Positions 42,523 to 51,954 of a stretch of 64,000 nucleotides of DNA are shown in pieces. Below the pieces are notes generated by a model. It did not search any database, had not been told where the DNA came from, and saw only the letters and a list, made by a program, of their open reading frames with translations. The position numbers and the translations under genes are program-made. Location: NCBI RefSeq assembly GCF_021044425.1, contig NZ_JAJNEC010000005.1, forward strand, positions 2,790,001-2,854,000. Reading direction: 5' to 3'. Each line of letters begins with the position of its first letter. The stretch's first letter is position 1. The DNA comes from Niabella pedocola. Lineage in GTDB: Bacteria > Bacteroidota > Bacteroidia > Chitinophagales > Chitinophagaceae.

Positions 42523-43737
42523 ATGAAAAATAGAATGACGTTGAACCTGTGTTTTGTATTGCTGAGCGCCGCCGCACAGGGCCAGGCTCCGGAAAAAAAC
42601 TTTAGCGTGCAGGGCACGGTTATCGGGGCTTCGGAAGGCAAGGTGGCGCTTCATTATGAAAAGAGCACCGGCACACGGGTTACGGATAGTACACAGGTGG
42701 TAAACGGCCGCTTTGTTTTTGAGGGAACCATTAAAGAGCCAACCAATGCCTGGCTGGAGAACCGGTTGCAGCTCGCCGGCAAGGACCGTCAGAACGGCCG
42801 GCAATTCTTTTTGGAACCGGGCACGGTAACCATTATGGTCCCGGCAGATAATTTTGAAAAAGCAACGGTCACCGGTTCTGAAATCCAGGAAGAAGCCAAT
42901 GGGTTAAAAGCAAAAGTGGATGCTGTGTATGCTGAAATGAAACCGCTTTCGGATGCCTATTCGGTGGCCAATAAGGAGATACGGCTGGCGGAGCAAAATA
43001 AACGGCCGGAGGCAGAGGTCGATACCCTGAAGTACAGGGCTGCAGCCATTCATGCCCAGTTTGATCCGTATTTTCAGCGGATCGCCAGGATCCATTACGA
43101 TTTTTTTGACGCGAACCCCAGTTCCTATGTTACCGGGTACAATTTGCGCTATTATACCGGCCGCTGGGGACTGGATACATTGGAATATTTCTACAATAAA
43201 ATGAATGCGGAGCTGCAGCAAAGTGCAGGCGGAAAGGACCTGGCTAAGGAAATAAAAAAGTTGAAAGCCGGTTCTCCCGGTGCCATGGCCGCCAATTTTA
43301 CAGCCAAAGAGCTGAAGGGAAAAAACATAAGCCTGGCTGATTTTAAAGGGAAATATGTATTGCTCGATTTTTGGGCCAGCTGGTGTGTGCCCTGCAGGAA
43401 AAGTATGCCGCATATGAAGGAGCTGTATGCCGCATATAAAGCAAAGGGACTGGAGATTATTGCGGTGGCGGATGATGACAGCGATCATGATGCCTGGAAG
43501 AAGGCCATTGAGAAGGATGGCACGGGGAAATGGTACAACGTGCTGCGCGGCCTGAACTGGGATAAGATCAACAAGGGCGAAGAGAATCCGGATGATATCA
43601 GTGAAAAATTTGGCATCCACTCCCTGCCCACCAAGATCCTTATCAACCGGGAGGGAACGATCATCGGCCGCTATGAGGAGTCGAATGAAGCCTCACTGGA
43701 CGGAAAGTTGGCCGAGGTGTTGGGCAACGGTAAATAA
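42523..43737 (+). CDS. TlpA-like thioredoxin-fold protein, second copy
   Basis: 404 residues. Signal peptide, DUF4369-type domain (SVQGTVIGASEGKVALHYEK), helical linker, then a thioredoxin domain with WASWCVPCRKSMPHM near residue 290. It has the same layout as the preceding protein but is clearly diverged, so the two are paralogues. It lies 45 bases downstream, still in the SusCD operon by spacing. A terminator follows. Confidence 0.9.
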   Translation: MKNRMTLNLCFVLLSAAAQGQAPEKNFSVQGTVIGASEGKVALHYEKSTGTRVTDSTQVVNGRFVFEGTIKEPTNAWLENRLQLAGKDRQNGRQFFLEPGTVTIMVPADNFEKATVTGSEIQEEANGLKAKVDAVYAEMKPLSDAYSVANKEIRLAEQNKRPEAEVDTLKYRAAAIHAQFDPYFQRIARIHYDFFDANPSSYVTGYNLRYYTGRWGLDTLEYFYNKMNAELQQSAGGKDLAKEIKKLKAGSPGAMAANFTAKELKGKNISLADFKGKYVLLDFWASWCVPCRKSMPHMKELYAAYKAKGLEIIAVADDDSDHDAWKKAIEKDGTGKWYNVLRGLNWDKINKGEENPDDISEKFGIHSLPTKILINREGTIIGRYEESNEASLDGKLAEVLGNGK

Positions 43738-44144
43738 CCGGTAGTGTAAGAAGGCGGCCCGCCGGAATAACCGCAGCGGCATAACCGATCTCAGGGAAAT
43801 TTAAACGGCCTACGTATATATAGAGTGCATACCTGTTGGAATTTGGGTTCCGCAGGTATTTTTTTATGCCCGGCCGGTTCGTAGGGAAGGGCATCGGCTG
43901 GGTTTCAGGGAATGAGACAGGGAGCAAAAGGACGATCGTTGCGCCTTTTTCTGGTTCCGGGATGCATATAAGGGCTGTTTTAGATACCGGGGCTTATGAT
44001 CCGCCCACACAGATTTTTTCCCGTTCCTGGGTGGTGTTAGGCTGAAATTACCGGCATGATAGGCATTGATATATTTTTTTGATCAAAATTATTACTGAAA
44101 ATCAGTTCGTTGCAAAGGAGTGGTTAAAAATACTTTCGTTTTTC
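43738..44144. other. Intergenic stretch before the L13 promoter
   Basis: No gene is supported here. It holds the terminator at 43829-43865 and otherwise GC-rich then AT-rich DNA without recognisable structure. Confidence 0.5.
43829..43865 (+). terminator. Rho-independent terminator after the SusCD/TlpA operon
   Basis: ATACCTG (43829-43835) pairs with CAGGTAT (43853-43859). An inner GGAA/TTCC pairing is separated by small bulges, and a run of seven T's ends at 43865. Confidence 0.8.
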
Positions 44145-44176
44145 ATTGTTTTTTAAACAATACTCGTCTACCTTTG
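44145..44176 (+). promoter_or_regulatory. Promoter of the rplM-rpsI operon
   Basis: ATTG at 44145-44148 and TACCTTTG at 44169-44176, 20 bp apart; the second box fully matches TAnnTTTG. The start would lie near 44183. The leader contains a small hairpin, CCGGG (44196-44200) with CCCGG (44207-44211), that might be a ribosomal-protein binding site. Confidence 0.75.
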
Positions 44177-44234
44177 CACTCCCTTAGAAAAAGGGCCGGG
44201 GGATAGCCCGGGTCACTAAAAAATAAATTTTAAA

Positions 44235-44678
44235 ATGAGTAAACAACATTTCACTACGAAACATGCGAACGAGGCTACCGTGCAGCGTAACTGGTACGTT
44301 GTAGATGGTACTAATCAAACTGTAGGACGTATGTGTTCCCGTATTGCTGCTATTTTACGCGGAAAAAACAAAGCCATTTATACACCTCATGTGGATACCG
44401 GCGACTACATCATCGTGATCAACTGCGAGAAAGTAAAGCTTTCCGGTAGCAAAATGGATCAGAAAGTATATGACACCTACAGTGGTTATCCTGGCGGTCG
44501 TAAAGAAGAAACAGCATCTGATCTGCAAAAACGTCGCCCGGAAGTGATTATTGAGCGGGCTGTAAAAGGGATGCTTCCTAAAAATCGTCTGGGCCGTAAG
44601 ATGTACAAAAAATTATTTGTATATGCCGGCGGTACCCATCCGCATATTGCACAACAACCCAAAGAACTGAAGTTCTAA
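44235..44678 (+). CDS. rplM: 50S ribosomal protein L13
   Basis: 147 residues, normal length. NWYVVDGTNQTVGRMCSRIA and the C-terminal GMLPKNRLGRKMYKKLFVYA are L13 signatures. It is followed by rpsI after 56 bases, the universal pairing. Confidence 0.97.
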   Translation: MSKQHFTTKHANEATVQRNWYVVDGTNQTVGRMCSRIAAILRGKNKAIYTPHVDTGDYIIVINCEKVKLSGSKMDQKVYDTYSGYPGGRKEETASDLQKRRPEVIIERAVKGMLPKNRLGRKMYKKLFVYAGGTHPHIAQQPKELKF

Positions 44679-44698
44679 ATCACCAATTCCAAATCACA

Positions 44699-44716
44699 TC
44701 CCGATAATGATCGGGA
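44699..44716 (+). repeat. Hairpin between rplM and rpsI
   Basis: TCCCGAT (44699-44705), loop AATG, ATCGGGA (44710-44716). There is no T run, so it may control mRNA stability or processing instead of ending transcription. Confidence 0.45.
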
Positions 44717-44734
44717 CCAAATAAGAAATAAATA

Positions 44735-45124
44735 ATGGAAAAGCAAAAAAATGCTGTAGGACGTCGTAAAGAAGCCATTACCCGCGTTTTCTTATCTAAG
44801 GGTACTGGTAACATTACCGTTAACGATAAAGACTATAAAAATTATTTTTCCCTGGTATACCTGCAAAACCAGGTAGACCGCCCGCTGAGAACCGTTGAAG
44901 TAGCTGATAAATTTGATGTAAAGATCACAGCTACCGGCGGAGGCGTAAAGGGCCAGGCAGAAGCGGCCATGCTGGGTATTGCCCGTGCACTGGTAGAAGT
45001 AAATGCTGAGTTCCGCCCTGCATTAAAAGCGGCCGGGTTATTAAGACGGGATCCCCGTTCTGTTGAGCGTAAGAAATTTGGTCACAAAAAAGCAAGAAAG
45101 AGCTACCAGTTCTCTAAACGTTAA
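44735..45124 (+). CDS. rpsI: 30S ribosomal protein S9
   Basis: 129 residues. AVGRRKEAITRVFLSKGTG and the basic C-terminal tail GHKKARKSYQFSKR are characteristic of S9. The tail reaches toward the P-site tRNA. Confidence 0.97.
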   Translation: MEKQKNAVGRRKEAITRVFLSKGTGNITVNDKDYKNYFSLVYLQNQVDRPLRTVEVADKFDVKITATGGGVKGQAEAAMLGIARALVEVNAEFRPALKAAGLLRRDPRSVERKKFGHKKARKSYQFSKR

Positions 45125-45238
45125 CAACGTTTGTGGTTTATGGTTTGTAGTTTATGGTTGTTCATACCTTTTAAAACTGCTCAACCATCGCAAACCAGCA
45201 ATAAACAATAAACTAAAAACGATAAATATTTTTAATAG

Positions 45239-46150
45239 ATGGAAAATAATAATACATCCTTACAACAGCAGCTTCTGGAAGCAGGTGTACATTTCGGTCA
45301 CTTAAAAAAGAAATGGAATCCTAAAATGTTGCCGTACATTTTTGCTGAGAAAAAAGGCATTCACATCATCGACTTAAACAAAACCGTAGAATGCCTGCAG
45401 GAAACTGCAGCTGCAATGAAACAAATTGCACGCAGCGGTAAGAAAATACTTTTTGTAGGTACTAAGAAGCAAGCGAAAGATATTGTAACTGAGTGCGCAC
45501 AAAGAGTAGGAATGCCTTATGTAACCGAGCGTTGGCTGGGTGGTATGCTTACCAATTTCAATACCGTACGTAAGTCGGTTAAGAAAATGCAAAGCATCGA
45601 AAAAATGCTGGGTGATGGTTCTTTCGACAGCATTACAAAGAAAGAGCGTCTGACATTAACCCGTGATAAAGAGAAAATGGAAAAAGTATTGGGAGGGATC
45701 GCCCAGCTGGGTCGTGTTCCTGCTGCTTTGTTCATCGTGGATATCGGTCATGAGCACATCGCGCTGGCTGAAGCAAAACGCCTGGGCATCGGTACTTTTG
45801 GTGTGGTAGATACCAACGGAGATCCTAATAAAGTTGATTTTGCAATTCCTGCAAATGATGATGCTACTAAATCTATTGCCATTGTTGTAAACTACATCAC
45901 TGCTGCAATTGCAGAAGGATTGAGTGAAAGACAAGCTGCAAAAGATGAGGATGTAGAAGATAACTTTGCAGACGAAAAAGAAAAACAAGCTGCAAAAATG
46001 CAGGCTGAAGCGGAAGCTGAAGCTGGCCGCGGCGGTCGTGGACGCGGAGCCGGTACAAATGCCGGTCAGGGTCAGGGCCAGGGTCAGGGTCAACGTCGCA
46101 GAACAACTACCGGAGGTGGTGGTTCAAGAGGCGGAGCTCCCAGAAGATAA
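45239..46150 (+). CDS. rpsB: 30S ribosomal protein S2 with Gly/Gln/Arg-rich C-terminal extension
   Basis: 303 residues, against about 230-260 usual. The S2 core (LEAGVHFGHLKKKWNPKMLP, ERWLGGMLTNFNTVRKS) ends near residue 225. A charged helix and a low-complexity tail follow, made of RGG-like, GQ-repeat and Gly/Arg segments. The GQ part is a five-unit hexanucleotide repeat. Order rpsB-tsf is conserved. The tail may bind RNA or partners. Confidence 0.95.
   Translation: MENNNTSLQQQLLEAGVHFGHLKKKWNPKMLPYIFAEKKGIHIIDLNKTVECLQETAAAMKQIARSGKKILFVGTKKQAKDIVTECAQRVGMPYVTERWLGGMLTNFNTVRKSVKKMQSIEKMLGDGSFDSITKKERLTLTRDKEKMEKVLGGIAQLGRVPAALFIVDIGHEHIALAEAKRLGIGTFGVVDTNGDPNKVDFAIPANDDATKSIAIVVNYITAAIAEGLSERQAAKDEDVEDNFADEKEKQAAKMQAEAEAEAGRGGRGRGAGTNAGQGQGQGQGQRRRTTTGGGGSRGGAPRR
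46064..46093 (+). repeat. Five-unit hexanucleotide repeat inside rpsB
   Basis: Units GGTCAG, GGTCAG, GGCCAG, GGTCAG, GGTCAA encode Gly-Gln five times. As units are six bases, slippage keeps the frame. Confidence 0.85.
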
Positions 46151-46353
46151 TAAATGTTTAAGGTTTAAGGTTCAATGTTTGAATTTAAGGCAGGGCCTTA
46201 GAAATCAGATACTGAATCTTAAACCTTACTCACTTTGATCCGGTTCCGTAAGTAGGGTCAGGATTGATAACAATAAGATTTCATACATAAGTCCGGTTTA
46301 AGATCTGAAGTACCGAACTTCAAATCGTAAACTCCAAACTTTAAACAAAAACA

Positions 46354-47190
46354 ATGAGTACAGTAACTATAACCGCACAGGATATTAATAAGCTGCGCCA
46401 GGCAACCGGCGCCGGTATGATGGATTGCCGTAAAGCATTAACTGAAACAAACGGCGATTTTGAAGCTGCGATCGACTGGCTGCGCAAACAAGGCCAGAAA
46501 GTAGCAGCAAAAAGAAGCGACCGTGAAGCAAAAGAAGGTGTAGTCGTGGCTCAAACTACAGCAGACAACAAATCGGGTATCGTTGTATGCGTAAGCTGCG
46601 AAACAGACTTCGTTTCTAAAAATGAAGACTTTGTTGCGTTTGTAAAAAGCATCGCAGATGCTGCAATCGCTAACGATATTAAAACCGCTGAAGAGCTGAA
46701 TGCAGCAGAAATCGGCGGTGCCAAGATCGCAGACCTGGTAAATGATAAACTGGCGTCTATCGGCGAAAAGATCGGTATCACCAAATTCGAAAGAGTAGAT
46801 GCACCTTATGTGGCTGCTTATATTCATGGTGCTTACCGTATTGGTGTACTGGTAGGACTGAATAAAGAGGCTGCTGAAGTAGGTAAAGATATAGCAATGC
46901 AGGTTGCTGCCCTGAGCCCGGTAGCTGTAGACGCAGCAAGCGTTCCGGCTGATGTGGTAGCACGTGAAAAAGCTGTGATCATGGATATCATGAAAGAAGA
47001 TCCGAAGATGGCAGGCAAGCCGGAAGAAATGCTGGCTAAAATTGCCGAAGGTAAAATGGCTGCATTTTTTAAAGAGCAGACGCTGACCGCCCAGGCTTTT
47101 GTAAAAGATGCCGGTAAATCGGTAGCAGACTACCTGAAAGAAAGTGGTGATGTAACCGTTACCGAATTCAAAAGAGTAGCATTAGGATAA
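46354..47190 (+). CDS. tsf: Elongation factor Ts
   Basis: 278 residues. The N-terminal UBA-like domain with LRQATGAGMMDCRKALTETN and the core segment SCETDFVSKNEDFVAFVKSI are diagnostic. EF-Ts recycles EF-Tu by exchanging GDP for GTP. It ends with a strong terminator. Confidence 0.97.
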   Translation: MSTVTITAQDINKLRQATGAGMMDCRKALTETNGDFEAAIDWLRKQGQKVAAKRSDREAKEGVVVAQTTADNKSGIVVCVSCETDFVSKNEDFVAFVKSIADAAIANDIKTAEELNAAEIGGAKIADLVNDKLASIGEKIGITKFERVDAPYVAAYIHGAYRIGVLVGLNKEAAEVGKDIAMQVAALSPVAVDAASVPADVVAREKAVIMDIMKEDPKMAGKPEEMLAKIAEGKMAAFFKEQTLTAQAFVKDAGKSVADYLKESGDVTVTEFKRVALG

Positions 47191-47216
47191 ACCTACAGGT
47201 TTTGTAAAATAGCTTT

Positions 47217-47243
47217 AAGCACTCCGAAAGGGGTGCTTTTTTT
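47217..47243 (+). terminator. Rho-independent terminator after tsf
   Basis: A 9-bp stem (47217-47225 with 47230-47238, one G-U pair) closes a GAAA tetraloop. T's run to 47243. Confidence 0.9.
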
Positions 47244-47277
47244 ATGCGCGTTTTCCCCTGGAGCGATACTGCAGGGT

Positions 47278-50200
47278 TTAAAGGATTGTTTTTTCCTTAG
47301 CTGCATCCGAGCGGTTCAGGAATTTAAGATCCGGATCCAGCACCACGCGCAGGGGCTTCTTTGCAAAGGAAAAATTTGTTTGAACCCGGTTGTGCACCGG
47401 CTGCAGTACCCGTTTTTCAGTAGCACCTCCGGCAAAACAGATCAGCACGTCGATGGGCTCATCAAAAGAAATGATGGTTGCATTTCCCTTTCCGTCTTCC
47501 CGGTATTTAGTAAGGGCCGCATCCAGTTTTAATGTGTAGGTATGATTTGTCTGCAGGCTTGCTGTGGCTGTTTCCAGCACCAGGTCGTAGGTAACCATCT
47601 GGCGGAACCATTCATTCAGTTTTGCCGTATCCGAAGGCGTTGCAACGGCGTATAGCGCCTCCAGGAGGTCGGTGGAAACCGGTACAGGCCGGGGATAAGT
47701 ATGTTGCCGGTAAAAGTTCCTTAGAGCTTCGTTGATGCGCGCTTCACCCAGCCGCAGGTAAAGCTGGTACATAATCACCATTCCCTTGTCGTAGGAAAGA
47801 TAGGATTGCGCCGGATGCTGCCGGAATAAGGGCCGTTCATCAGACAGGTTGCGGCTGCTGAGGTACAGGTCCTTGTGTACACTCACCCGGTCGGCAAGCA
47901 CAACGTTGCCATACATTTTTTTGTAGCACATCAGTTCTGTATACATGGCCAGCGTTTCGGTCATCAGCGTGCTGCCTTCCCGCTCATCCGGCGCAATGCC
48001 GCTGTTGCCCCACCAGGCGTGTGCCGTTTCATGGCTTACCATTTCATTGATGATATCCTTTGCCGGATCCTTGCCGATCACATTGCGGTATCCGAATCCT
48101 TCATTGATGAATAAGCTGCCGGGGTAGGCCGTTCCTGCAAAGCCTTTGGTAAGCGCTGATATTTCCACGAACCGGGCGGTTGAAAAAGGGTAGGGACCAA
48201 AGTTGGTTGCACAATAGGCTATACTCTCACGTGCGGCTTGCATCAGGTGAGCGATGTTGCGGGCGTGCGACGGATCATAATACACTTCAATAACGGTATG
48301 GCCCTGCTGTTGCTTTTTAACCGCATACCGGGCGGATGCCACTGCAAACCGGAAGGGTACCGGTGCCGGAGTTTTGTAACGGTAATAATTGCGGGATCCT
48401 TTTTTCCATTGCCCCGTCAGCTCGCCAATGCTGATGGCCGTTTGGTTGTCATCAACCGATACTACGGCTTCAAAACGTACAAAGCCCGCATCTTTTTCCC
48501 GGGGCGATGCCAGGGGTAAGAGCCGGCCGGCCGTATCGAGCCCCAGTTTTTTACGAACCTGCTTGTCTTCAATTTCATTGCTGTTATTATACCCCGGTAC
48601 CGGAAAGTACCGGCTGATGCGGATAAAGCTTCCGTTCCGGGCAATGGTGTTAAAACCAGCGGCCGGTTTAAAGGGATTGCCCTGGTATTCAAAACTGAAT
48701 TGCAGGTTCATGCGATCATTGGGCATTAACGGGCGGTGAAGCTTAAATATATAATAACCGTATAGGGAGTCGGCTGCGATGCATTTGCCGCTGGGAAGCT
48801 GCCATTGTTGCCAGTGCATTTCCTTATCGCCATACATATAAAGCGTGTCGATAGGGGTATCGGTTTGATTAACCATCTGGTAACGGCCCTGCACCTTATA
48901 ACCCCCTTTGCCGGGGTAAAGATCAATTGCCGCCGTTACATCGGTGATCACCGGCTGAGGCCTGTTTGCAATAAAGGCATATTTTTTTTCATAGGAACAT
49001 TTCCAGTCTGTAAGAGTTTGCCGGTTCATAGACGGCGTGTTGATGAAAATAGTAGCGCCTGCATAAATAGCGGTACCTGCAGGCACGCACAATGTACAAA
49101 GCTTCCACATCCATGAGGCCCGGTTGCGGCTAACAGCACCCCGCCTGAACGCAATTGTGAGCATAAAAAGCAATAAGGTAATGCAGAGCCAGTACAACAT
49201 CTGGTAATGAAAAGCAGTAAGGGTATTGTCAAAGCCATTCATTTCGCTATAAGCCCCCTGAAATGCATTGGCAAAGCGCAGCAATGGATGCTTCAGTCCA
49301 AGCAGGTTACCCATACTGGTGTTGGTTAGTAACACCACCAGCCCTGCAACCACAATGCCGGCATACTTATTTTTGATGAGCGCCTGTATGCAAATGATCA
49401 ATCCTGCATTCAGGAATAAAGGCAGGCCGATAAGGTAAAACAGCGAGGTGTACAACGCCCAATTGATGGGCGCATTGTGCTTAATGAGCTGGATCAGCAG
49501 CCCCATGCCGATACCCGCCAGCAATAAGAGGAGCACCACTGGCAATAGCGACAACCATTTTGAAACCAGCAGTACTACCGAGTGAACGGCCGTGGTGTTT
49601 TCCAGCGCATCAAACCGGGTATTGCGGCTACGCCAGAAGAGCTCATTGCCATAAAACACCAGTACCAGCAGCGCCACCAGCGGCAACCCGGACAGGATCC
49701 CTTTAACGAGTACAGCGGTAGTGGCCAGGTGTTCCGGCAGCCGGCTGTTGCCGTTGATATCGCTGAAGGTTTCAATGCTCATAAAGCCCACCCAGCCCGC
49801 AAGGATCAGCCAGATAGGAATGCTTTTAATAATATTGTTCCACCCGATCGATACCAGGCTTTGCAGGCATTGCAGGTTATAACGCCGGGCGGTTGTACGG
49901 GTACTTACAGGGTGGTAGGGGTTATGAGGTACCACTGATGACGGGCGTTGTCTTCGGCTCCCGGCTTCAGGCTGTGGCTGCAATACAAATTTTTTATAGG
50001 CCAGTAAAAGCAGCAATCCGGATATGGCCAGGTAAAGCAAGCGGTTAATAAGCAAATGGCCGTGCAGTTGCAGCAACTGTGTATTGCGCTGGGGGGCGCT
50101 CCAGTAGCGGGTTTGCTCCAGGAAGGCCGATATGCCGAACGGATCTGCCAATGCGGCCATACGCATCGCCGAAGCCGGCATTGGTGTACTGTTGGCAATG

Positions 50201-50787
50201 ATGGGTGAGTTGGCATAAAACGAAATGCCCCAGTAAAGAAAATAAACCAGTATACCAGATACATACACCAGCATCTTATTGCGGGTAAACAACCCGATGC
50301 TTACAGCTACTGCTGTGCAGAAAAGAATATTGGGCAGTAGCAGCATGAAAAAGGGCTGGATATATCGCAAGGGATGTATGGCATCCAGCTCATCCGGGTA
50401 CTGCCCGGGCATCAGGTGACCCGCCATCATACCCGCTATCAGCAGCAGGTAGCAGAGGGCGCTCACCAGAAAAATAATACCGAACCGGCTGCATACATAC
50501 GGGCCTTTGCGCACGGGTGTGGCGTAAAGGATCGACTCAAAGCGACTGTCTTTTTCGCGGAACAGGGTCTGCGCGGCCAGTATGGTAGTAGAGAAGATAC
50601 ATAGTAAGGACAGGATGCCTATGATATAATTAAGTACATACGTGCCGTTCTTAAAGGTGTTGGGAAAGGGGAAACGCGCCACCGTACCGGCTGCAAGGCC
50701 CAGCAATAAAAAGAAGAGAAGTAACAGATAAAATGATCGCTTCCTGCTGATGAACAGCCATTCAAAGTGGATTAACTGCCGGAACAT
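47278..50787 (-). CDS. ABC-2 type permease fused to an M1-family aminopeptidase
   Basis: 1169 residues from the ATG at 50787 (MFRQLIHFEWLF). The frame is open to 50883 but that part overlaps the ATPase gene. Roughly residues 1-590 are an ABC-2-type membrane domain with many helices. The C-terminal 570 residues are an M1 peptidase domain with HETAH at about 919-923 and a downstream glutamate in TETLAMY. The usual GxMEN exopeptidase motif is not seen; the region reads KGFAGTAYPGSLFINEG. With its ATPase (gap 4 bases) it should move or act on peptides across the membrane. Confidence 0.9.
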   Translation of the reverse strand: MFRQLIHFEWLFISRKRSFYLLLLFFLLLGLAAGTVARFPFPNTFKNGTYVLNYIIGILSLLCIFSTTILAAQTLFREKDSRFESILYATPVRKGPYVCSRFGIIFLVSALCYLLLIAGMMAGHLMPGQYPDELDAIHPLRYIQPFFMLLLPNILFCTAVAVSIGLFTRNKMLVYVSGILVYFLYWGISFYANSPIIANSTPMPASAMRMAALADPFGISAFLEQTRYWSAPQRNTQLLQLHGHLLINRLLYLAISGLLLLLAYKKFVLQPQPEAGSRRQRPSSVVPHNPYHPVSTRTTARRYNLQCLQSLVSIGWNNIIKSIPIWLILAGWVGFMSIETFSDINGNSRLPEHLATTAVLVKGILSGLPLVALLVLVFYGNELFWRSRNTRFDALENTTAVHSVVLLVSKWLSLLPVVLLLLLAGIGMGLLIQLIKHNAPINWALYTSLFYLIGLPLFLNAGLIICIQALIKNKYAGIVVAGLVVLLTNTSMGNLLGLKHPLLRFANAFQGAYSEMNGFDNTLTAFHYQMLYWLCITLLLFMLTIAFRRGAVSRNRASWMWKLCTLCVPAGTAIYAGATIFINTPSMNRQTLTDWKCSYEKKYAFIANRPQPVITDVTAAIDLYPGKGGYKVQGRYQMVNQTDTPIDTLYMYGDKEMHWQQWQLPSGKCIAADSLYGYYIFKLHRPLMPNDRMNLQFSFEYQGNPFKPAAGFNTIARNGSFIRISRYFPVPGYNNSNEIEDKQVRKKLGLDTAGRLLPLASPREKDAGFVRFEAVVSVDDNQTAISIGELTGQWKKGSRNYYRYKTPAPVPFRFAVASARYAVKKQQQGHTVIEVYYDPSHARNIAHLMQAARESIAYCATNFGPYPFSTARFVEISALTKGFAGTAYPGSLFINEGFGYRNVIGKDPAKDIINEMVSHETAHAWWGNSGIAPDEREGSTLMTETLAMYTELMCYKKMYGNVVLADRVSVHKDLYLSSRNLSDERPLFRQHPAQSYLSYDKGMVIMYQLYLRLGEARINEALRNFYRQHTYPRPVPVSTDLLEALYAVATPSDTAKLNEWFRQMVTYDLVLETATASLQTNHTYTLKLDAALTKYREDGKGNATIISFDEPIDVLICFAGGATEKRVLQPVHNRVQTNFSFAKKPLRVVLDPDLKFLNRSDAAKEKTIL

Positions 50788-50791
50788 AATT

Positions 50792-51658
50792 TCAGGATTG
50801 AGTGAGTTGGGTAAAATAGACATCCTCCAGGTCAGCCTGTTTGGGCAAAAAGCCATCCCCCGGTGTATCTTCTGCGTACACATTGATGTGCAGCTTTCCG
50901 GCCGTAAAATGCGATGAAATCACCCGGTGTGCTTGTTGCGCCTCATCTTTTTTGTCGATCCGTTTCGACCATATTTTTCCATCAAGCGCCTTCACAAAGT
51001 CATCGGGTCTTCCTGTTGCAATAAGGGTTCCGTTTTGAATAATGGCCATGTTGGTGCAAAGATTCCGCACATCTTCCACCAGGTGGGTAGAAAGGATCAC
51101 GATCACTTGTTCACCGATTTCGCTGAGCAGGTTGTTAAAGCGGTTGCGTTCTTCCGGATCCAAACCTGCGGTAGGCTCGTCCACAATGATCAGCTGCGGG
51201 TTGCCCAGCAAGGCCTGCGCGATGCCAAAGCGCTGCCGCATCCCTCCGGAAAAACTGCTTACCGCTTTGTCTTTATGCGCATAAAGGTTGGTGCGTTGCA
51301 GTAAGGCGCCGATCTGTTCTTTCCGCTCTGCTTTTTGTGCAATGCCTTTCAGGATCGCCAGGTGATCCAGTAAAGTTGCAGCAGACAGCTTCGGATACAC
51401 CCCAAAGTCCTGGGGCAAATAGCCCAGTTGTTTTTTAATAAGCACCGAACCCGGTGTAACGGTGCTGCCGTTAAAGATAATGCGGCCCGAGTCCGGTGAC
51501 TGCAGACCGGCAATGGTGCGCATCAATGAAGATTTTCCTGCGCCGTTGGGGCCCAACAGGCCAAACATCCCATTCGATAATTCCAGGGAAATAGCATTAA
51601 GGGCTTTTACCCCGCCGGGGTAGGTTTTGCTAAGCTGTTCAATAGTAAGACGGTTCAT
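50792..51658 (-). CDS. ABC transporter ATP-binding protein
   Basis: 288 residues. Walker A GPNGAGKSS at about 36-44, the signature SFSGGMRQR, Walker B with LIIVDEPTAGLD and the H-loop STHLVED are present. It is followed after 4 bases by the permease/peptidase fusion, its obvious partner. The C-terminal portion after the nucleotide-binding domain is short. Confidence 0.95.
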   Translation of the reverse strand: MNRLTIEQLSKTYPGGVKALNAISLELSNGMFGLLGPNGAGKSSLMRTIAGLQSPDSGRIIFNGSTVTPGSVLIKKQLGYLPQDFGVYPKLSAATLLDHLAILKGIAQKAERKEQIGALLQRTNLYAHKDKAVSSFSGGMRQRFGIAQALLGNPQLIIVDEPTAGLDPEERNRFNNLLSEIGEQVIVILSTHLVEDVRNLCTNMAIIQNGTLIATGRPDDFVKALDGKIWSKRIDKKDEAQQAHRVISSHFTAGKLHINVYAEDTPGDGFLPKQADLEDVYFTQLTQS

Positions 51659-51738
51659 GTGATCCGGTTTTGTAAAGACAATAAAATTCCCCGCAGCCTC
51701 GCGGCCGCATTTTTTATACCAGTGCTGTTATGATGGAT

Positions 51739-51951
51739 TTAGCTTTCTTCCTCTACATATTCCAGTATATCCCCGGGCTGGCATTTCAGTGCTTTACAGA
51801 TAGCCTCCAGCGAGTCGAAGCGGATGCCCCTGGCCTTGCCCGTTTTGAGTATGGATAAATTGGCGGGTGTAACGTTTAAAATTTCGGCCAATTCCTTTGA
51901 CTGCATCTTACGTTTGGCAAGCATTACATCAAGGTTTATGATAATTGGCAT
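51739..51951 (-). CDS. XRE/Cro-type HTH regulator
   Basis: 70 residues forming one helix-turn-helix domain (SKELAEILNVTPANLSILKTG, given in part). It is separated by 3 bases from the DUF2975 gene. XRE-DUF2975 pairs are common, and the small regulator probably controls its partner's expression. Confidence 0.88.
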   Translation of the reverse strand: MPIIINLDVMLAKRKMQSKELAEILNVTPANLSILKTGKARGIRFDSLEAICKALKCQPGDILEYVEEES

Positions 51952-51954
51952 GGT

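Noticed and set aside
43836..44045. 69-codon plus-strand frame
   Set aside because: It starts inside a terminator hairpin and has no family features.
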